This document shows positions 1-10,187 of a stretch of DNA of 64,000 nt, piece by piece (within the stretch, counting starts at the first letter, position 1; each line of letters opens with the position of its first letter). A program made the translations under genes and the position numbers. Source of the DNA: Piezodorus guildinii (taxonomy: Eukaryota > Arthropoda > Insecta > Hemiptera > Pentatomidae); contig CM041294.1 in assembly GCA_023052935.1 (NCBI GenBank), positions 24,756,641-24,820,640 of the forward strand, in the 5' to 3' direction. A model generated the notes under the pieces. The model did no database searches, was not told the DNA's origin, and was given only the letters and a program-made list of their open reading frames with translations.

Positions 1-513
1 GCCCTCGAATAGCAGCACAGCACCCCAGTAGAGGACACTCGGCCGGAGCACTGGACCCTACCTCGAGACAACACTAACAAGCCGCTATTAGGGCAGCCTT
101 TGTTGGGGCCTGCTGAATATTTCATGAGGGGGAGGGGGTCATTATCCCTCTCATTCCCTTCCTTACCTCTCCGTCCTTTTTAAGGATGTTTTTCTTCTGA
201 CCACTGCTTGGGGTATCCTCAAATAGAACATACCTTATCCATGCGAATGTTTGTTCAGTATTAGGTTTGGGCCTTTATTTAAGTTTGCTTTAATTTAGTA
301 GGTCTTAAATCTTGAACAGTGGCGGGTTAACAGAGGGTTTACCTCATAAAAAAAAAAAAAATAAATAAAATAAAATGATTGAGCTAAAATAAAAAATTCA
401 AATTATTTCACAATGGCTTATTATTTCCAAATAACAATATTAAGGTGTAAGTGCTTATATATCTGTTAATAGGCAATTAAGTAACATGATAAGCAATAAT
501 TCAAAGTATAATA
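1..513. other. No gene recognised
   Basis: The first 150 bases are GC-richer than the rest, followed by an A-rich run near 348-375. I see no coding signal, RNA gene or repeat that recurs elsewhere in the window. Confidence 0.5.
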
Positions 514-955
514 TTGGGTTGTGTCACATGAAATGTCCGTTTTCAACGTAAAGGATTTTTATTAAAAATATGATATGAAAACAAGATACTTTTATTCGAA
601 GTATTTACCTTCTTTTTCTTCACATTTTCCCAACGTTGTCTGAATTCCTGAACAGGTGGTAATCTGTTGGAGACAAGTCGGGAGAATATGGTAGGTGCGG
701 AAGAACTTCGTAGCCCAGTTCTTTAAATTTTTGCACGGTATGTTTTGAAACATGCCGCTCAGTGAGATCATGAGGTACCCATGTATCGAGCTTTTTTACT
801 TTCACAATACACTTTAAATGTCTGGAAACGGTAGATGCACTTGCATTTAGTTGTGCTGAGAGTCCTTTAACTGTTGGTAGGGGATTTCCTTCTACTGTAT
901 TTTTGAGGACATCGTTGTCTATTACGGACGGAGGTCTTCCTCAGGGCAGATTTTT
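514..955 (-). mobile_element. mariner deletion derivative, truncated at its 5' side
   Basis: The element starts after a TA with the terminal sequence TTGGGTTGTGTCACATGAAA, shared with four other copies in the window. Read on the minus strand it encodes mariner transposase pieces: the region before the catalytic domain (WVPHDLTER), joined directly to the region of the third catalytic aspartate (YSPDLSPTDYHLF). The part between them, with the first two catalytic aspartates, is missing. The junction lies at about 755. The copy stops near 950, inside the N-terminal DNA-binding half, where family E sequence begins. It is non-autonomous and dead. Confidence 0.85.
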
Positions 956-1035
956 TTATTTATGCGTTATTCGGATTCTACGCATCTTGAAACGTATGCT
1001 CTCAAATTTTGAGGGGAGGTAATTTTTTTAGTCGT
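943..1035 (-). repeat. Dispersed repeat family E, fragment
   Basis: On the minus strand this matches 13357-13460, 14403-14600 and 61550-61750. The shared block has a run of Cs and Ts, then a stretch like TTCAAGATGCGT, then GAATAACGAATA. It directly abuts the truncated end of the mariner copy. It has no coding potential and the family is unidentified. Confidence 0.55.
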
Positions 1036-1261
1036 TTACAATGGTTTATTATTGAACATAATAAACCTAAAACGTTATGCTAATTTAAAATATACCTACT
1101 TTTACCAATCGACATAACATATCAAAGAATCAATTTCAACACTTTCATTTTATTGAATTTTATTTTTTTTTAAACATTATTTATTGAAATTTAATGAAAC
1201 TGCACTTCATAATACAAGTAAATATGATAAATGAAAAATGACATGAAACAGACTTGTAGAA

Positions 1262-2075
1262 GAACTACCCAATGGTCTCGAGGCCATCTTCTTTTCTGAC
1301 GCATCGAAGAATTGACAGGAATGGAAGAGGAAGCAAGGATTGAAACTAGTGGGTTAGAGTGGGAGAGGAGTTTGTTATGAAAGGAGTGATATCTGGTTCG
1401 GTCCAGATCAGCAACAAATGGAACATTTAGGTCTTTATGGATGAGTTTATTTGTGACAAAGTTGGGAGCGTTGAGGATTTTGAATTGTAAGGCTAAGGTT
1501 TTTTTATTGGATTAAATTTAAAAAAATCAATTCCATTTATTGATTTTAATTATCGATTTATTTTAATGTGACCGAATAGTTCTTCCTATCTAATTTATAA
1601 TAATTTGTTTGTCTTTTTTTTTTGTCAACGAGCTAAACGTTAATTACACTTAGTGAAGATTGTCGAGAACACTTAAGGATGATAGGTTACGGACAAGTGA
1701 GTTTGTGTGGGTAGAGAGTTAGCAAGTAAAAGAGATATATTTATGTATATGTTATGTAAATAAGTTTTTTTTGCAGCAAAAAGGGGATTTGAGCGTTTGT
1801 CGAATAAGTGTTGTAATCGATATCTACGAGCTATTTCCTGCCGTTTCAGTCTAGTATAAGAATTCCATACTAGACGTTTTTCAAGAGTAAGTGTGTTATT
1901 GTTAAAGAATAAAGTGGGACAGGAAGTGGTTAACTGCATGGACGAAAGGTGATTTTATAGGTATATTTAATTCTTCAGTTTTGATACATTCTTTGATGGC
2001 TGAAAAATAATATTTAAAAGTAGTAATTGATTGCTGTAAATGGTTAATTTCTCTACATGTGTGATTTAAAAAATA
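1262..2075 (-). mobile_element. Jockey-type LINE, RT C-terminal fragment
   Basis: The minus strand carries the end of a non-LTR reverse transcriptase in pieces. From 2060 down to 1750 come LQQSITTFKYYFSAIKE and LKRQEIARRYRLQHLFDKRS. From 1500 down to 1262 come KILNAPNFVTNKLIHKDL, DLDRTRYHSFHNKLLSHSNP and a WPRD tail. Similar fragments lie at 4285, 15505, 47020, 47930 and 52540, so this is a family. The stretch 1500-1670 does not fit and is probably an insertion or replacement. Several frameshifts make it a pseudogene. Confidence 0.8.
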
Positions 2076-2190
2076 TATATGATGTGACAATGGTTGACTG
2101 TGTATATATATATATATGAGAGAAGTTGGTTGAGGGCGCAGTCAATTTAACACACAATTAAGCGTAAACTTAATTTATTTTATTGGTGCC

Positions 2191-2223
2191 GACGTTTCGG
2201 CCTAAATTATAGGCCTTCTTCAG
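2191..2223 (-). ncRNA. Hammerhead-ribozyme-like core, repeat unit 1
   Basis: Minus strand reads CTGAAGA, a stem II with GGCC arms, then GAAAC and GTC. This is the conserved CUGANGA / GAAA / UH arrangement of hammerhead ribozymes. Helix III would be only the AC/GU pairs with no loop, so monomer activity is doubtful. Penelope-like elements are known to carry minimal hammerheads of this sort. Confidence 0.45.
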
Positions 2224-2390
2224 GGTGGTTGTGTGAGCTGAAAGGCGTCAGTCAACAACAATGGGATGATTCTGTTAGAAATCATCATGAAGTGACAATG
2301 GTTGACTGTGTATATATATGAGAGAAGTTGGTTGAGGGTGCAGTCAATTCAACACACAATTAAGCGTAAACTTAATTTATTTTATTGGTG

Positions 2391-2425
2391 CCAACGTATC
2401 GGCCTAAATTATAGGCCTTCTTCAG
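2391..2425 (-). ncRNA. Hammerhead-like core, repeat unit 2, mutated
   Basis: Same motif as unit 1, but the catalytic GAAA reads GATA on the minus strand, so it should be inactive. Confidence 0.35.
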
Positions 2426-2516
2426 GGTGGTTGTGTGAGCTAAAAGGCGTCAGTCAACAACAATGGATGAGTTGACTGACGTTGTTGACTGACACCTTTC
2501 AGCTCACACAACCACC

Positions 2517-2549
2517 CTGAAGAAGGCCTATAATTTAGGCCGAAACGTC
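2517..2549 (+). ncRNA. Hammerhead-like core, inverted repeat unit 3
   Basis: CTGAAGA at 2517-2523, stem II with GGCC arms, GAAA at 2542-2545, and GTC at 2547-2549. The core is intact. Only two C-G pairs of helix I are evident next to the core. Confidence 0.45.
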
Positions 2550-2640
2550 GGCACCAATAAAATAAATTAAGTTTACGCTTAATTGTGTGTTAAATTGACT
2601 GCACCCTCAACCAACTTCTCTCATAAAAAATATATAAATA

Positions 2641-4190
2641 TGTTTTACTTTCAGTCTTTTAGGTGAGCGAAACGAAGTTGTATTTTTAAGGTCAATACCC
2701 TAAAGTACACTGAAAAAAAATTTATTGGATTTTTTTTTTTTTTTTTGAGCAAATTCAAATACTCTCTAAAATAATCGTGAAAATAAATATTCTACTCTTC
2801 CAACAATTAGCGTGTTAATACGGCATTTATGCGAGAATTAATATTTTCTTTCTTTAGTATTCGTATTAATACGGTGTTTCTTGAGTTATTGCAATGAATA
2901 CCTACCATTCCTACTGGTCATCATATATCTTAAACGGTAGTCGGAACTTGATAGTGGGTCGTGCTATTCCACAGTGTAAAGAACAGCCCCGAACCATATG
3001 ATTATAGTTAACGGAGGTGGCTGCTCAACACGGTGTTTATTCCTTCTATTTATTCTATTGCAGCTATTTCTCAATCGTGGAAACACACTGCAAATAATTA
3101 CGGGTCTATTTCAGTTTGCTTGCTTTCCATGAACTTTATTCCTAAAGGTTGCGGTATCTCTCTGTGCAACGGACCAGCTTACCCAGTTCTTTTTATTCTT
3201 TGTTTCACATTTAATAAAATATACCCCGAACCTCGCTCCCGTTGTGCGAGTTTAGAAGAAATAGGGGTCGCTATTTGGAGGGGTGACCTCTTGGAAGTTA
3301 GGCAAGGAAACCGCAAGAGCTGCTAATGCCTCCCCTTACACAATCTTCCATTTGGTGTTAGTATGACTCCTGTGACCGCAGGACCTTGGGCTCGATATCG
3401 GTTCTAGGATCGACCTTGTCCGGGACACATGTAAACAAATGATGGAAAAATACGATGTTTGTATACGATTAGGGTTTAGAACTCACGTTTTGTTTGGATA
3501 TATCTCAATATAATTGCTTTCTCAAAAACACTCGGTTTGGGCAGATTTTTTTTCTTTTAAATCTTTAGGTTCAATTTCTAAAATATCAGAATTTATTGAC
3601 AAAAAATTTAAATACTTCTCTGTCTATCAAATTCACTTATAGATATTTTGAAAAAATATCAGTCAGTTTTTTCTCCATATACATCTTCCATCACTGTTCT
3701 TACTATTATATAGGTGATATTTCGAGAATGGAATTATAAAAAAAAAAAAAAAAAATTATCCTGTATCATTGATTCTTTGTATGGTAGTATTAAGAATTTT
3801 AGTCATTGTTGTCAGACCGTGTCCATAAATACGGTACGTACTTTCCATTCTACTTTTTTTTCTACGTATTTTCCATCCTACCTACAGTACATCCTATCTA
3901 CCAAACAGTACCTAATTTGCATTCTCCCACCTGCGGTACGTTTCTCCACTCTACTTTATATTTTTGTTTCATATTTCATGTAAATTATTGATATCTGTGT
4001 ACATTTTGTTTAGTAAACTTTTTTTCTGTATAACACTTTCATTATTATACTATAGTCATTGTATTTTAATTAAGTTTTTTTTTTTTACATTTATAGTTCT
4101 TCTGTTATATTTTAATACCGACGTTCTCTAGCTCAATAGGTTATATTATACTGTATGTAATGTCATTGAAATTGTATTTCTTTTGTATCT
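2641..4190. other. Unassigned AT-rich stretch
   Basis: One open frame of 97 codons lies at 3033-3326 on the plus strand and resembles nothing I know. I treat it as chance. An A-run lies at 3738-3755. A cluster of short near-repeats (TACGTACTTTCC-like, TACCTACAGTAC) lies at 3830-3960. No gene is supported. Confidence 0.5.
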
Positions 4191-4198
4191 TTTTAGTC

Positions 4199-4230
4199 CT
4201 GATGATGACCCAGAGGAGGGTCGAAACGTT
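4199..4230 (+). ncRNA. Hammerhead-ribozyme-like motif
   Basis: CTGATGA at 4199-4205, a stem II closed by GACCC/GGGTC with a short purine loop, GAAA at 4223-4226, then CGTT. Helix I can pair GTC with GGC. It matches the hammerhead consensus better than the 2.2-2.5 kb copies. Helix III is again minimal. It is followed by an ATAGTTGAATCTATTTAGTT stem-like stretch. Confidence 0.5.
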
Positions 4231-4284
4231 GGCAAACAATAAATAGTTGAATCTATTTAGTTGTTTCAATTAATTTCAATGAAA

Positions 4285-4700
4285 AAGCTTTACATGGAAT
4301 CCTCATACTAAACTGAACCGAAAGAAAAGTGCTCGTAGATACCGATTATTACAACACTTACTCGACAAACGCTCAAAGCTCCCTATTTACTACAAAATAC
4401 CTCATTTAAATAACCACTCTCAGGCCCATTTGTTCCTATGGCATTGAGCTATGGGGATCCACTTAACCATTAAATTTCTCTAGCTTCCAATCCTTGCGAT
4501 TCAAAATCCTTAATGCTCATTACTTTTCTATAAAGACCTAAATATCCCATTACTTGAAAAATTAGCCCGCAATAGATATACCTCTTTTCATTTCAAACTC
4601 CCTACCCTCACAAATTCGCTTATCCGTGACTTCTCCTTATCCATTCTTGACAATCCACCGAGGCGACTTAAAAGAAGATGGTCCAGAGACCTCCTACTAT
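4285..4700 (+). mobile_element. Jockey-type LINE, RT C-terminal fragment
   Basis: Plus-strand frames give SARRYRLLQHLLDKRSK, then an interrupted IELWGST-like segment, FNPC-type linker pieces, and DNPPRRLKRRWSRDLL near the end. This is the same family as 1262-2075, 15505-16735 and 47930-48560. Frameshifts and internal deletion are evident, so it is a pseudogene. Confidence 0.75.
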
Positions 4701-4913
4701 AATTTAGACATTGGTGTGATACCAACGTGTAGTTTCTTCACAGGATTATAATTTTTTTTAACCATATAATTATCTTAGTTACTTGTATCGAATCAATACA
4801 GTTGTAAATTTCTTTAAAATAAAAAAAATATTTTGATGATTCCTGTTTATGCTGACACATTTCTGATAGCTTCCGATATAACAATTTTATAATACTTCCT
4901 ATATATATAAGTC

Positions 4914-5012
4914 AAGCTGAATATTATGAAATATTTGTTGATCTTGGAGCCGCTTTTAATTCTGTTCTAAGACAAGGGATACTAGATACACGTATAAGAT
5001 GGGTTCCAGCGA
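4914..5012 (+). mobile_element. Possible reverse-transcriptase motif A remnant
   Basis: An open stretch reads EYYEIFVDLGAAFNSV followed by RQGILDTRI. This resembles the F-V-D-x-x-x-A-F-D-S-V motif A of LINE reverse transcriptases, with the second D changed to N. It is only about 33 codons, so the call is tentative. The rest of 4700-5195 shows nothing else. Confidence 0.4.
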
Positions 5013-5195
5013 ACTATTGTTTGCCATTAGATCAAACCTATACAGGCTTTCTTTTTACTTTTACAAAGAGGTAAAGCTGTGAATTCGACCTAGTCCTTCT
5101 TTAGTTTTCTTCTTCAGAAAGGTTTAAAATAAGAACCATAAGAGATGTAGAGGTATTTGATCTTAACCTCAGTTCTATAATTTAAATGAGAAATA

Positions 5196-5678
5196 TTAGG
5201 TTGTGTCACATGAAATGTCCGTTTTCGAGGTGAAGGATTTTCTATTAAAAATACGATATGAAAACGAGATAATTTTATTCGAAGTATTTACCTTCTTTTT
5301 CTACACATTTTTCCCAACGTGTCACCAATTTTTTTATCCCCGAACTGAAAAACTCTGAGCTTTGAAGTGAAACAAAATCTGAAAACGCACTTTTCACTTG
5401 ATCATCATTTTCAAAAAGTTTTCCTTTGACGAAGTTGTCAAAATACCTGAACAGGTGGTAATCTGTTGGAGACAAGTCGGGAGGATAGGGTGGGTGCGGA
5501 AGAACTTCGTAGCCCAGTTCTTTCTTTAATTGATTGGGAAGGTAATGTTTATAATACAAAGGTAGAGGATTATTGACTGTTTACTTTAAATAATTCGGAA
5601 GAAAATAACAGAGACCTGCAAAATCCTTTATGTAATTCAGAAACTATAAAAACGGACATTTCATGTGAAACAACTCAA
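5196..5678 (-). mobile_element. mariner short derivative with both ends
   Basis: Both terminal inverted repeats are present (TTAGGTTGTGTCACATGAAA on the left, its complement on the right) and TA flanks both sides. It is 483 bp. The minus strand keeps the C-terminal part of transposase (YPPDLSPTDYHLFRYFDNF, then ENDDQVKSAFSDFVSLQS) and the 5' untranslated part. The DNA-binding domain and first two catalytic aspartates are deleted. The deletion differs from that of the 57-kb copy. Confidence 0.88.
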
Positions 5679-6792
5679 TATTTGTTTGAAGATGCACTAT
5701 TATCTTGGACGTGGAAAGTATTTAATTTTTTTATCACATCTCATTTCCTAGTGCCCTAATAAAAAACTGCAACAATCATTAATAAAGACAAGACGTGCAA
5801 AATGATGGCCGCTAGAAGTGGTGTAACAATTTTAATTCGGGCCGCTGCTTATATTTTCATTATATCCTATGATATTGAGCGCTGAAAAACCTTTCCCTCT
5901 TAGCAAATTCAACTATTTGCTATATCATAAACACATTTTAAACCATTGTTTGATATACCTTGTAACCAATTAATTTCGGGAAGAGAACATAGAAAACTTC
6001 ATGTTGGGCGCAGGCTTTAAGTCATTTTTATTGGTTAATATACAAAATAAATAAATTAAACAACTTACAGTTGATTCCAGGCTTATTATTATATTATCAA
6101 CTAAATGATTACATGTGTGTGTGTGTGTGGCCATAGGAAACGATTATTATGAAAAGGAACATAGGAAAGGTAAAATTATACAAATTAACGGTACTACACA
6201 AAAACCACTAACTAGTAGTGCACTCTCGGTAAGTTCATAAGCCTCTCTCTCTGTGTCTTCGAGAGTCGCCACTCGTAGCGCTTCGATTCCCCCTCCATGA
6301 CAATCGTATAAAGATAACTTATTTAATTACTTATTGTTACAACCTTCTATTATGTATGTATTTATGTATTCCTAAATTCTTGTTTTGTACTTGTTATCCA
6401 AATCTCTGGACTTTTGCTGAAAGTATGATGAATGGAAAACTCAAGTTAGCGGAACTCTTTTGTTCTCCAAATTATCTGTTTTCAGAGGAAGCTTGAGTTG
6501 GCTAGGTTCAGACTTTTACAGACATTTTCCTGATACCTTTAATATCCTATACAACTCTGCTTTTTGCTGGATCAAACGCCTTAGAAAACAACTGATAACT
6601 TTTCGTCTTTTCTTAATAAACTTTTAATAAATTCGCTCTATGAGGAAAAGTGCTTCTTTTGCTCACCCTCTTGATCACCTTTTAAAATAACGCTTTTTCC
6701 TCCTTCTCTTCTCTGTATTTTAAGATTATTATTTGAAATTCATAATGAAGATGGTATCCAGTATTTAATAAAGTATCTAATAAAAATCAATC
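5679..6792. other. Unassigned stretch with a GT microsatellite
   Basis: A (TG)8 tract lies at 6114-6129, and a CT-rich tract near 6240-6262. No open frame of note and no match to other repeats in the window. Confidence 0.5.
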
Positions 6793-8220
6793 AACATCTA
6801 GAAATATTTTTAAAAGTACTTATTACGAAAATGCATTTCTTGCGGTCCTGAAAATCTTACTAAGCAGCTTATTAATTTGATGAAGTGATCAATAACATCC
6901 GATTTTCTAGCCCATCGAACATACGATTAGTTTTTGTTTTACCTAATCAGTTATGTCTCAAAAATGACGAAAGTATATTTCTTTCGGATTAAAAACCCTT
7001 ACTAATGACCGCCAGAAGAGCAAACGTCCAGCGAAACCACGTGGAGGCTGGCGATCCACACGTTAAGAAAGCCCTTGGTATAACTATTTTAGTGTGGGGT
7101 CACCCATAGTGTAGTTGCTAGCCTAACAGCTTTCTATGCCAAAGGTCGTGGGTTCAAACCTGCAGGTGGCCCTAGGATTTTTTAATGGGAGTTAAAAATC
7201 CTTAGTTATGCCGTCCTTCAGAGGGGACGTTAAAAGGTGGTCAGGTACTGTGCGATGTCAGGTACTCGTTAAAGATCGCTATCCTAATAAAACCTGGATA
7301 GGCAAAAATTTAGGACTCCCACTGTAGCATCGTCTGATTAGCCATAGTAGCATAAAGTGACGTTAAACGAATAAACAAAAAACTATTTTAGTGCAAAAAA
7401 TGACGAAAGTATATTTCTTTCGGATTAGAAACCCTTATTAATGATTTTGACATTTCTTCTGCTATAAATAAAGGAATATATAAATTTTCAATATGGAAAT
7501 CAGAAATTAGTAAATTGTGAAAAGAATAAAAATGTGATCAAAACCGTATGATAAGAATGTTTGAGAACTCCAAAGTCTAGAAATAGAGAAAATGCCATAA
7601 TTTTAATAAGGTTTCAGTTTTACTTTTTTAAATAAAATAAATTTAATATATGTCTATATCGTGAATTATTAGCTCGCTAGAAAAAATAAACAAAACTCTT
7701 TGTAATTCGAACATTGATATTAGAAAATTGTATAAAACTATGATTTTTTATTTTATAAAATTAAAATAAATCACTTCAAAGCAGATGAAATAACAAAAAT
7801 CATAGATATTTTACATTAAAAACAAAATTAAAATCTGATATAAATTAACAAAATCGTATAATCTCACGATTAAATTGTGTAATATAATTATCATTGATTC
7901 AATCTAGTCTTATTTTAAGTCAATTTGCACTAAAATAGTTATACCTAGGGCTTTCTTAACGTGTGGACCGCCAGCCTCCACGTGGTTTCGCTGGACGTTT
8001 GCTCTTCTGGCGGTCATTAGTAAGGGTTTTTAATCCGAAATAAATATAATTTCGTCATTTTTGAGACATAACAGATTAGGCAAAACAAAAACTAATCGTA
8101 AGTTCGATATGCTAGTAAATAGGATGTATTTGATCACTGTAATTAGCTGCTTAGTAAGATTTTTATTTTTGTAATTAGTATGGTACAAACCAATTTTTAA
8201 AAATATTTCTGGATGTATTT
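6793..8220. mobile_element. Element with about 300-bp inverted repeats (family unknown)
   Basis: The left arm, about 6793-7092, is the reverse complement of about 7928-8220. The best block (ACCGCCAGAAGAGCAAACG at 7010, its complement near 8000) is almost identical; outer parts are more diverged. Between the arms a SINE is inserted at 7095-7380. Right after it, 7394-7450 directly repeats about 55 bases of the left arm. The interior is AT-rich and non-coding. A fold-back or long-TIR MITE is the simplest reading. Outer ends are fuzzy, so no target duplication could be called. Confidence 0.65.
7095..7380 (+). mobile_element. tRNA-derived SINE family B, full copy
   Basis: The head has a tRNA-like pol III promoter with B box GGGTTCAAACCTG. 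The body includes CCTTAGTTATGCCGTCCTTC, GACGTTAAAAGGTGGTC and CCTATCCTAATAAAACC, and the 3' end reads GTGACGTTAAACGAATAAAC. A perfect 13-bp target duplication AACTATTTTAGTG flanks it at 7082-7094 and 7381-7393. It sits inside the spacer of the long inverted repeat element, so it is younger than that element. Confidence 0.9.
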
Positions 8221-8689
8221 TCGAGGTAGTCAACTATATGCATCAGGCTCCTGAACTATAGTGTTCAGTAAATTATAATAAATTCCTTATATAGTTAACA
8301 TTATATACTGGGGTAGGTGTAAGCTATAGAATATTAGAATGTACAAATAAAAAAAAATGTAATTTTTAGTTAATTTATATTATGAAACAAATTATTTAAT
8401 AAATTGTAACTAAAAGTCAAATGTTTTAAACAATTGTCTTGATAATGGGGAAAAGGCCCCGAAACATTGACTACTACATGTGGGATTTTTTTAACAATGA
8501 AAATAAAAAAGATAAGGAAGAAAAAATGTGCTGTTTTAATAAGAAATAATAAATTCCCTGCAAGGAAGTTGAGGGACGGTATGTTTAGTACCACCGTTCG
8601 GTATATCCTTAAATATAATTGTTTATAATACATGAATGAATGAATTTTTTTTTTTTTTTCAATTATATGAGAACATTTTATTATATTAT
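8221..8689. other. AT-rich stretch with a hairpin motif
   Basis: At 8437-8469 lies CTTGATAATGGGG, a short loop, then GCCCCGAAACATTG. This is the same stem plus GAAAC layout as the hammerhead-like motifs, but CTTGATAAT breaks the CUGANGA core. Nothing else is recognisable. Confidence 0.4.
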
Positions 8690-8787
8690 ATTAGATTATA
8701 TTAGAAATTATTTTAGAACTAAAAGTAAATATTATAATTTTAAATGTTATCCTTGCAATAAAGGCTTTATTCATTCATTCATTCATA
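8690..8787 (+). mobile_element. Possible LINE 3' tail with (ATTC)n
   Basis: A short AT-rich piece ends with AATAAAGGCTTTATTCATTC and four ATTC units, a style common at 3' ends of CR1/L2-type LINEs. No coding part remains. Confidence 0.35.
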
Positions 8788-9020
8788 TATTTATATGTTG
8801 TCATGATTCGGAAAATAAATTTTATTAATAATTAATGTTTTTATTTAAAAAAAAAAGTAATACTTACTTTTATCTTCATAATTTTTCTTAAGGACGCTTA
8901 GCTTCCTTTTGTTTTGCCATCATGGCAAACTAGACGAGATATCCCGCAGGTTACAAATCTATTCAATGCGGAGTAGAAGGAAAGCTCGCGATATATTCTG
9001 TGGGTTTGCAAGGTTCCATC

Positions 9021-9070
9021 CGTCGCACAGTGGGCAAAATCACCAATTTAGGTGGACCAAAGTCATGTCA
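9021..9070 (-). mobile_element. 3' end fragment of the 20-kb-type LINE
   Basis: The plus strand reads CGTCGCACAGTGGGCAAAAT, then CACCAATTTAGGTGGAC. This matches the 3' terminus of the LINE at 19851 (minus strand). Only about 50 bases are recognisable. Confidence 0.6.
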
Positions 9071-9216
9071 AAAGTTTGGAATTTTCCAATGCTTCACCTT
9101 TTTATTATTAGTTGCTAAGACCCTTAATACTAATATTTCCCGCCATACCGTGTTTACAAATAAATGAATCATTCCTGTTCACACAAGTGCCTAATAATTG
9201 TTAGTAGGATTATCTT

Positions 9217-9890
9217 TATTCGATGGTCATTTATTGTGTTCTAGGTGTATTTAGAGCAAAGTATTTTTGCTTTTATTTAACAATGGACATTCCCAAGACA
9301 GGTAAGACATTATATTTCCAAACTCGTTATTGAATATACATTGCAATCTTACCAGTAGAGTTAATTCAGCAATTTGTAAATGTATGCCCCTATTCAATAA
9401 CGAAAAACTTTATATCCCCCAAGTTGCTACAAGGATTTGTTTGTAGTATTTGTTTTATCAAACATTCTAGTCTTTAGATATTACAAAGAAGTTTTGCGAT
9501 TTTTTGCGTTTTGGGTGATACATAATTTTTTTCAGACACATCAGTCCGAATCAAAAGTTTTACAATACCTAATTTCAAGAATTTCCTAAATGATGTAAAA
9601 TACATCTATTAGCAGGTTTTAGCACCTCCGGGCCATAATTAGATTTTTTGTATTATTTTTCCCGTATTCTGTGATTTCAAACGTAAAATACAGGGGAGTT
9701 TTAGATTTTAGCAAATAGATTTGATGTTGGACCACTGTGCGCTCGCCAATCGTGTCAAAAAATTAATTACTTTTACTATAATTTTTTTTCCTAATCTGGG
9801 ACCCCAAAGGTTAAATATAGACACGTTTAGAATTTTGTCCATCTAAATCGGTCATATTGCCTACTGTGCGTCGCTTATGACTATAGGTTG
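9217..9890 (+). mobile_element. 3' end of a Jockey-type LINE, 5'-truncated
   Basis: It begins with the last codons of ORF2 (VYLEQSIFAFI then stop, at about 9241-9279), followed by the 3' untranslated region. This matches 19851-20350 in reverse along its length: ACAATGGACATTCCCAAGAC, the CAATAACGA block, and the terminal CACTGTGCGTCGCT. It carries internal indels. Having two copies that stop at the same terminal sequence fixes the 3' end of this LINE family. Confidence 0.85.
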
Positions 9891-10187
9891 GCAAGATCAC
9901 GTCTTACTATTCGTCCCCCACGGCCTAGTATTCTTCTTTTATCATACAGTTTAGTATTTTGGTGATTCTTCTTTTGTTTTATTTTTTCTTTAGGTAAGTT
10001 AAGGTCTATGGCTGAGGTCTCGATTTCACTTGATACGGGACGTAATCACAATCGACCTGTATAAGATGCTTTTAGAAATAATACAGACGTCTGAACCCGG
10101 TTTCTACTTGTATCACCTAGTTCTGATTTTATCACATATAATCATTGACCAAGAAAGTCGAGAACTGCACTACACATTTATTTATTA
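9891..10187. other. Unassigned stretch
   Basis: Short unique-looking DNA between the LINE end and the Helitron. No gene visible. Confidence 0.5.

Larger units (their letters stand above)
2080..2635. repeat. Three-unit repeat with a hairpin: two direct copies and one inverted
   Basis: Two direct units, offset by 202 bases (the same GAGAGAAG motif at 2118 and 2320), are followed by an inverted third unit at 2470-2635. Unit 2 and unit 3 are near-perfect reverse complements over about 155 bases with a tiny loop, so a transcript would fold into a long hairpin. Each unit contains a hammerhead-like core. Direct or inverted terminal copies with such ribozymes are known from Penelope-like elements. 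No Penelope RT or GIY-YIG coding sequence is visible here. Confidence 0.75.

Noticed and set aside
3033..3326. 97-codon frame as a host gene
   Set aside because: No family resemblance, splice or start context that I can defend.
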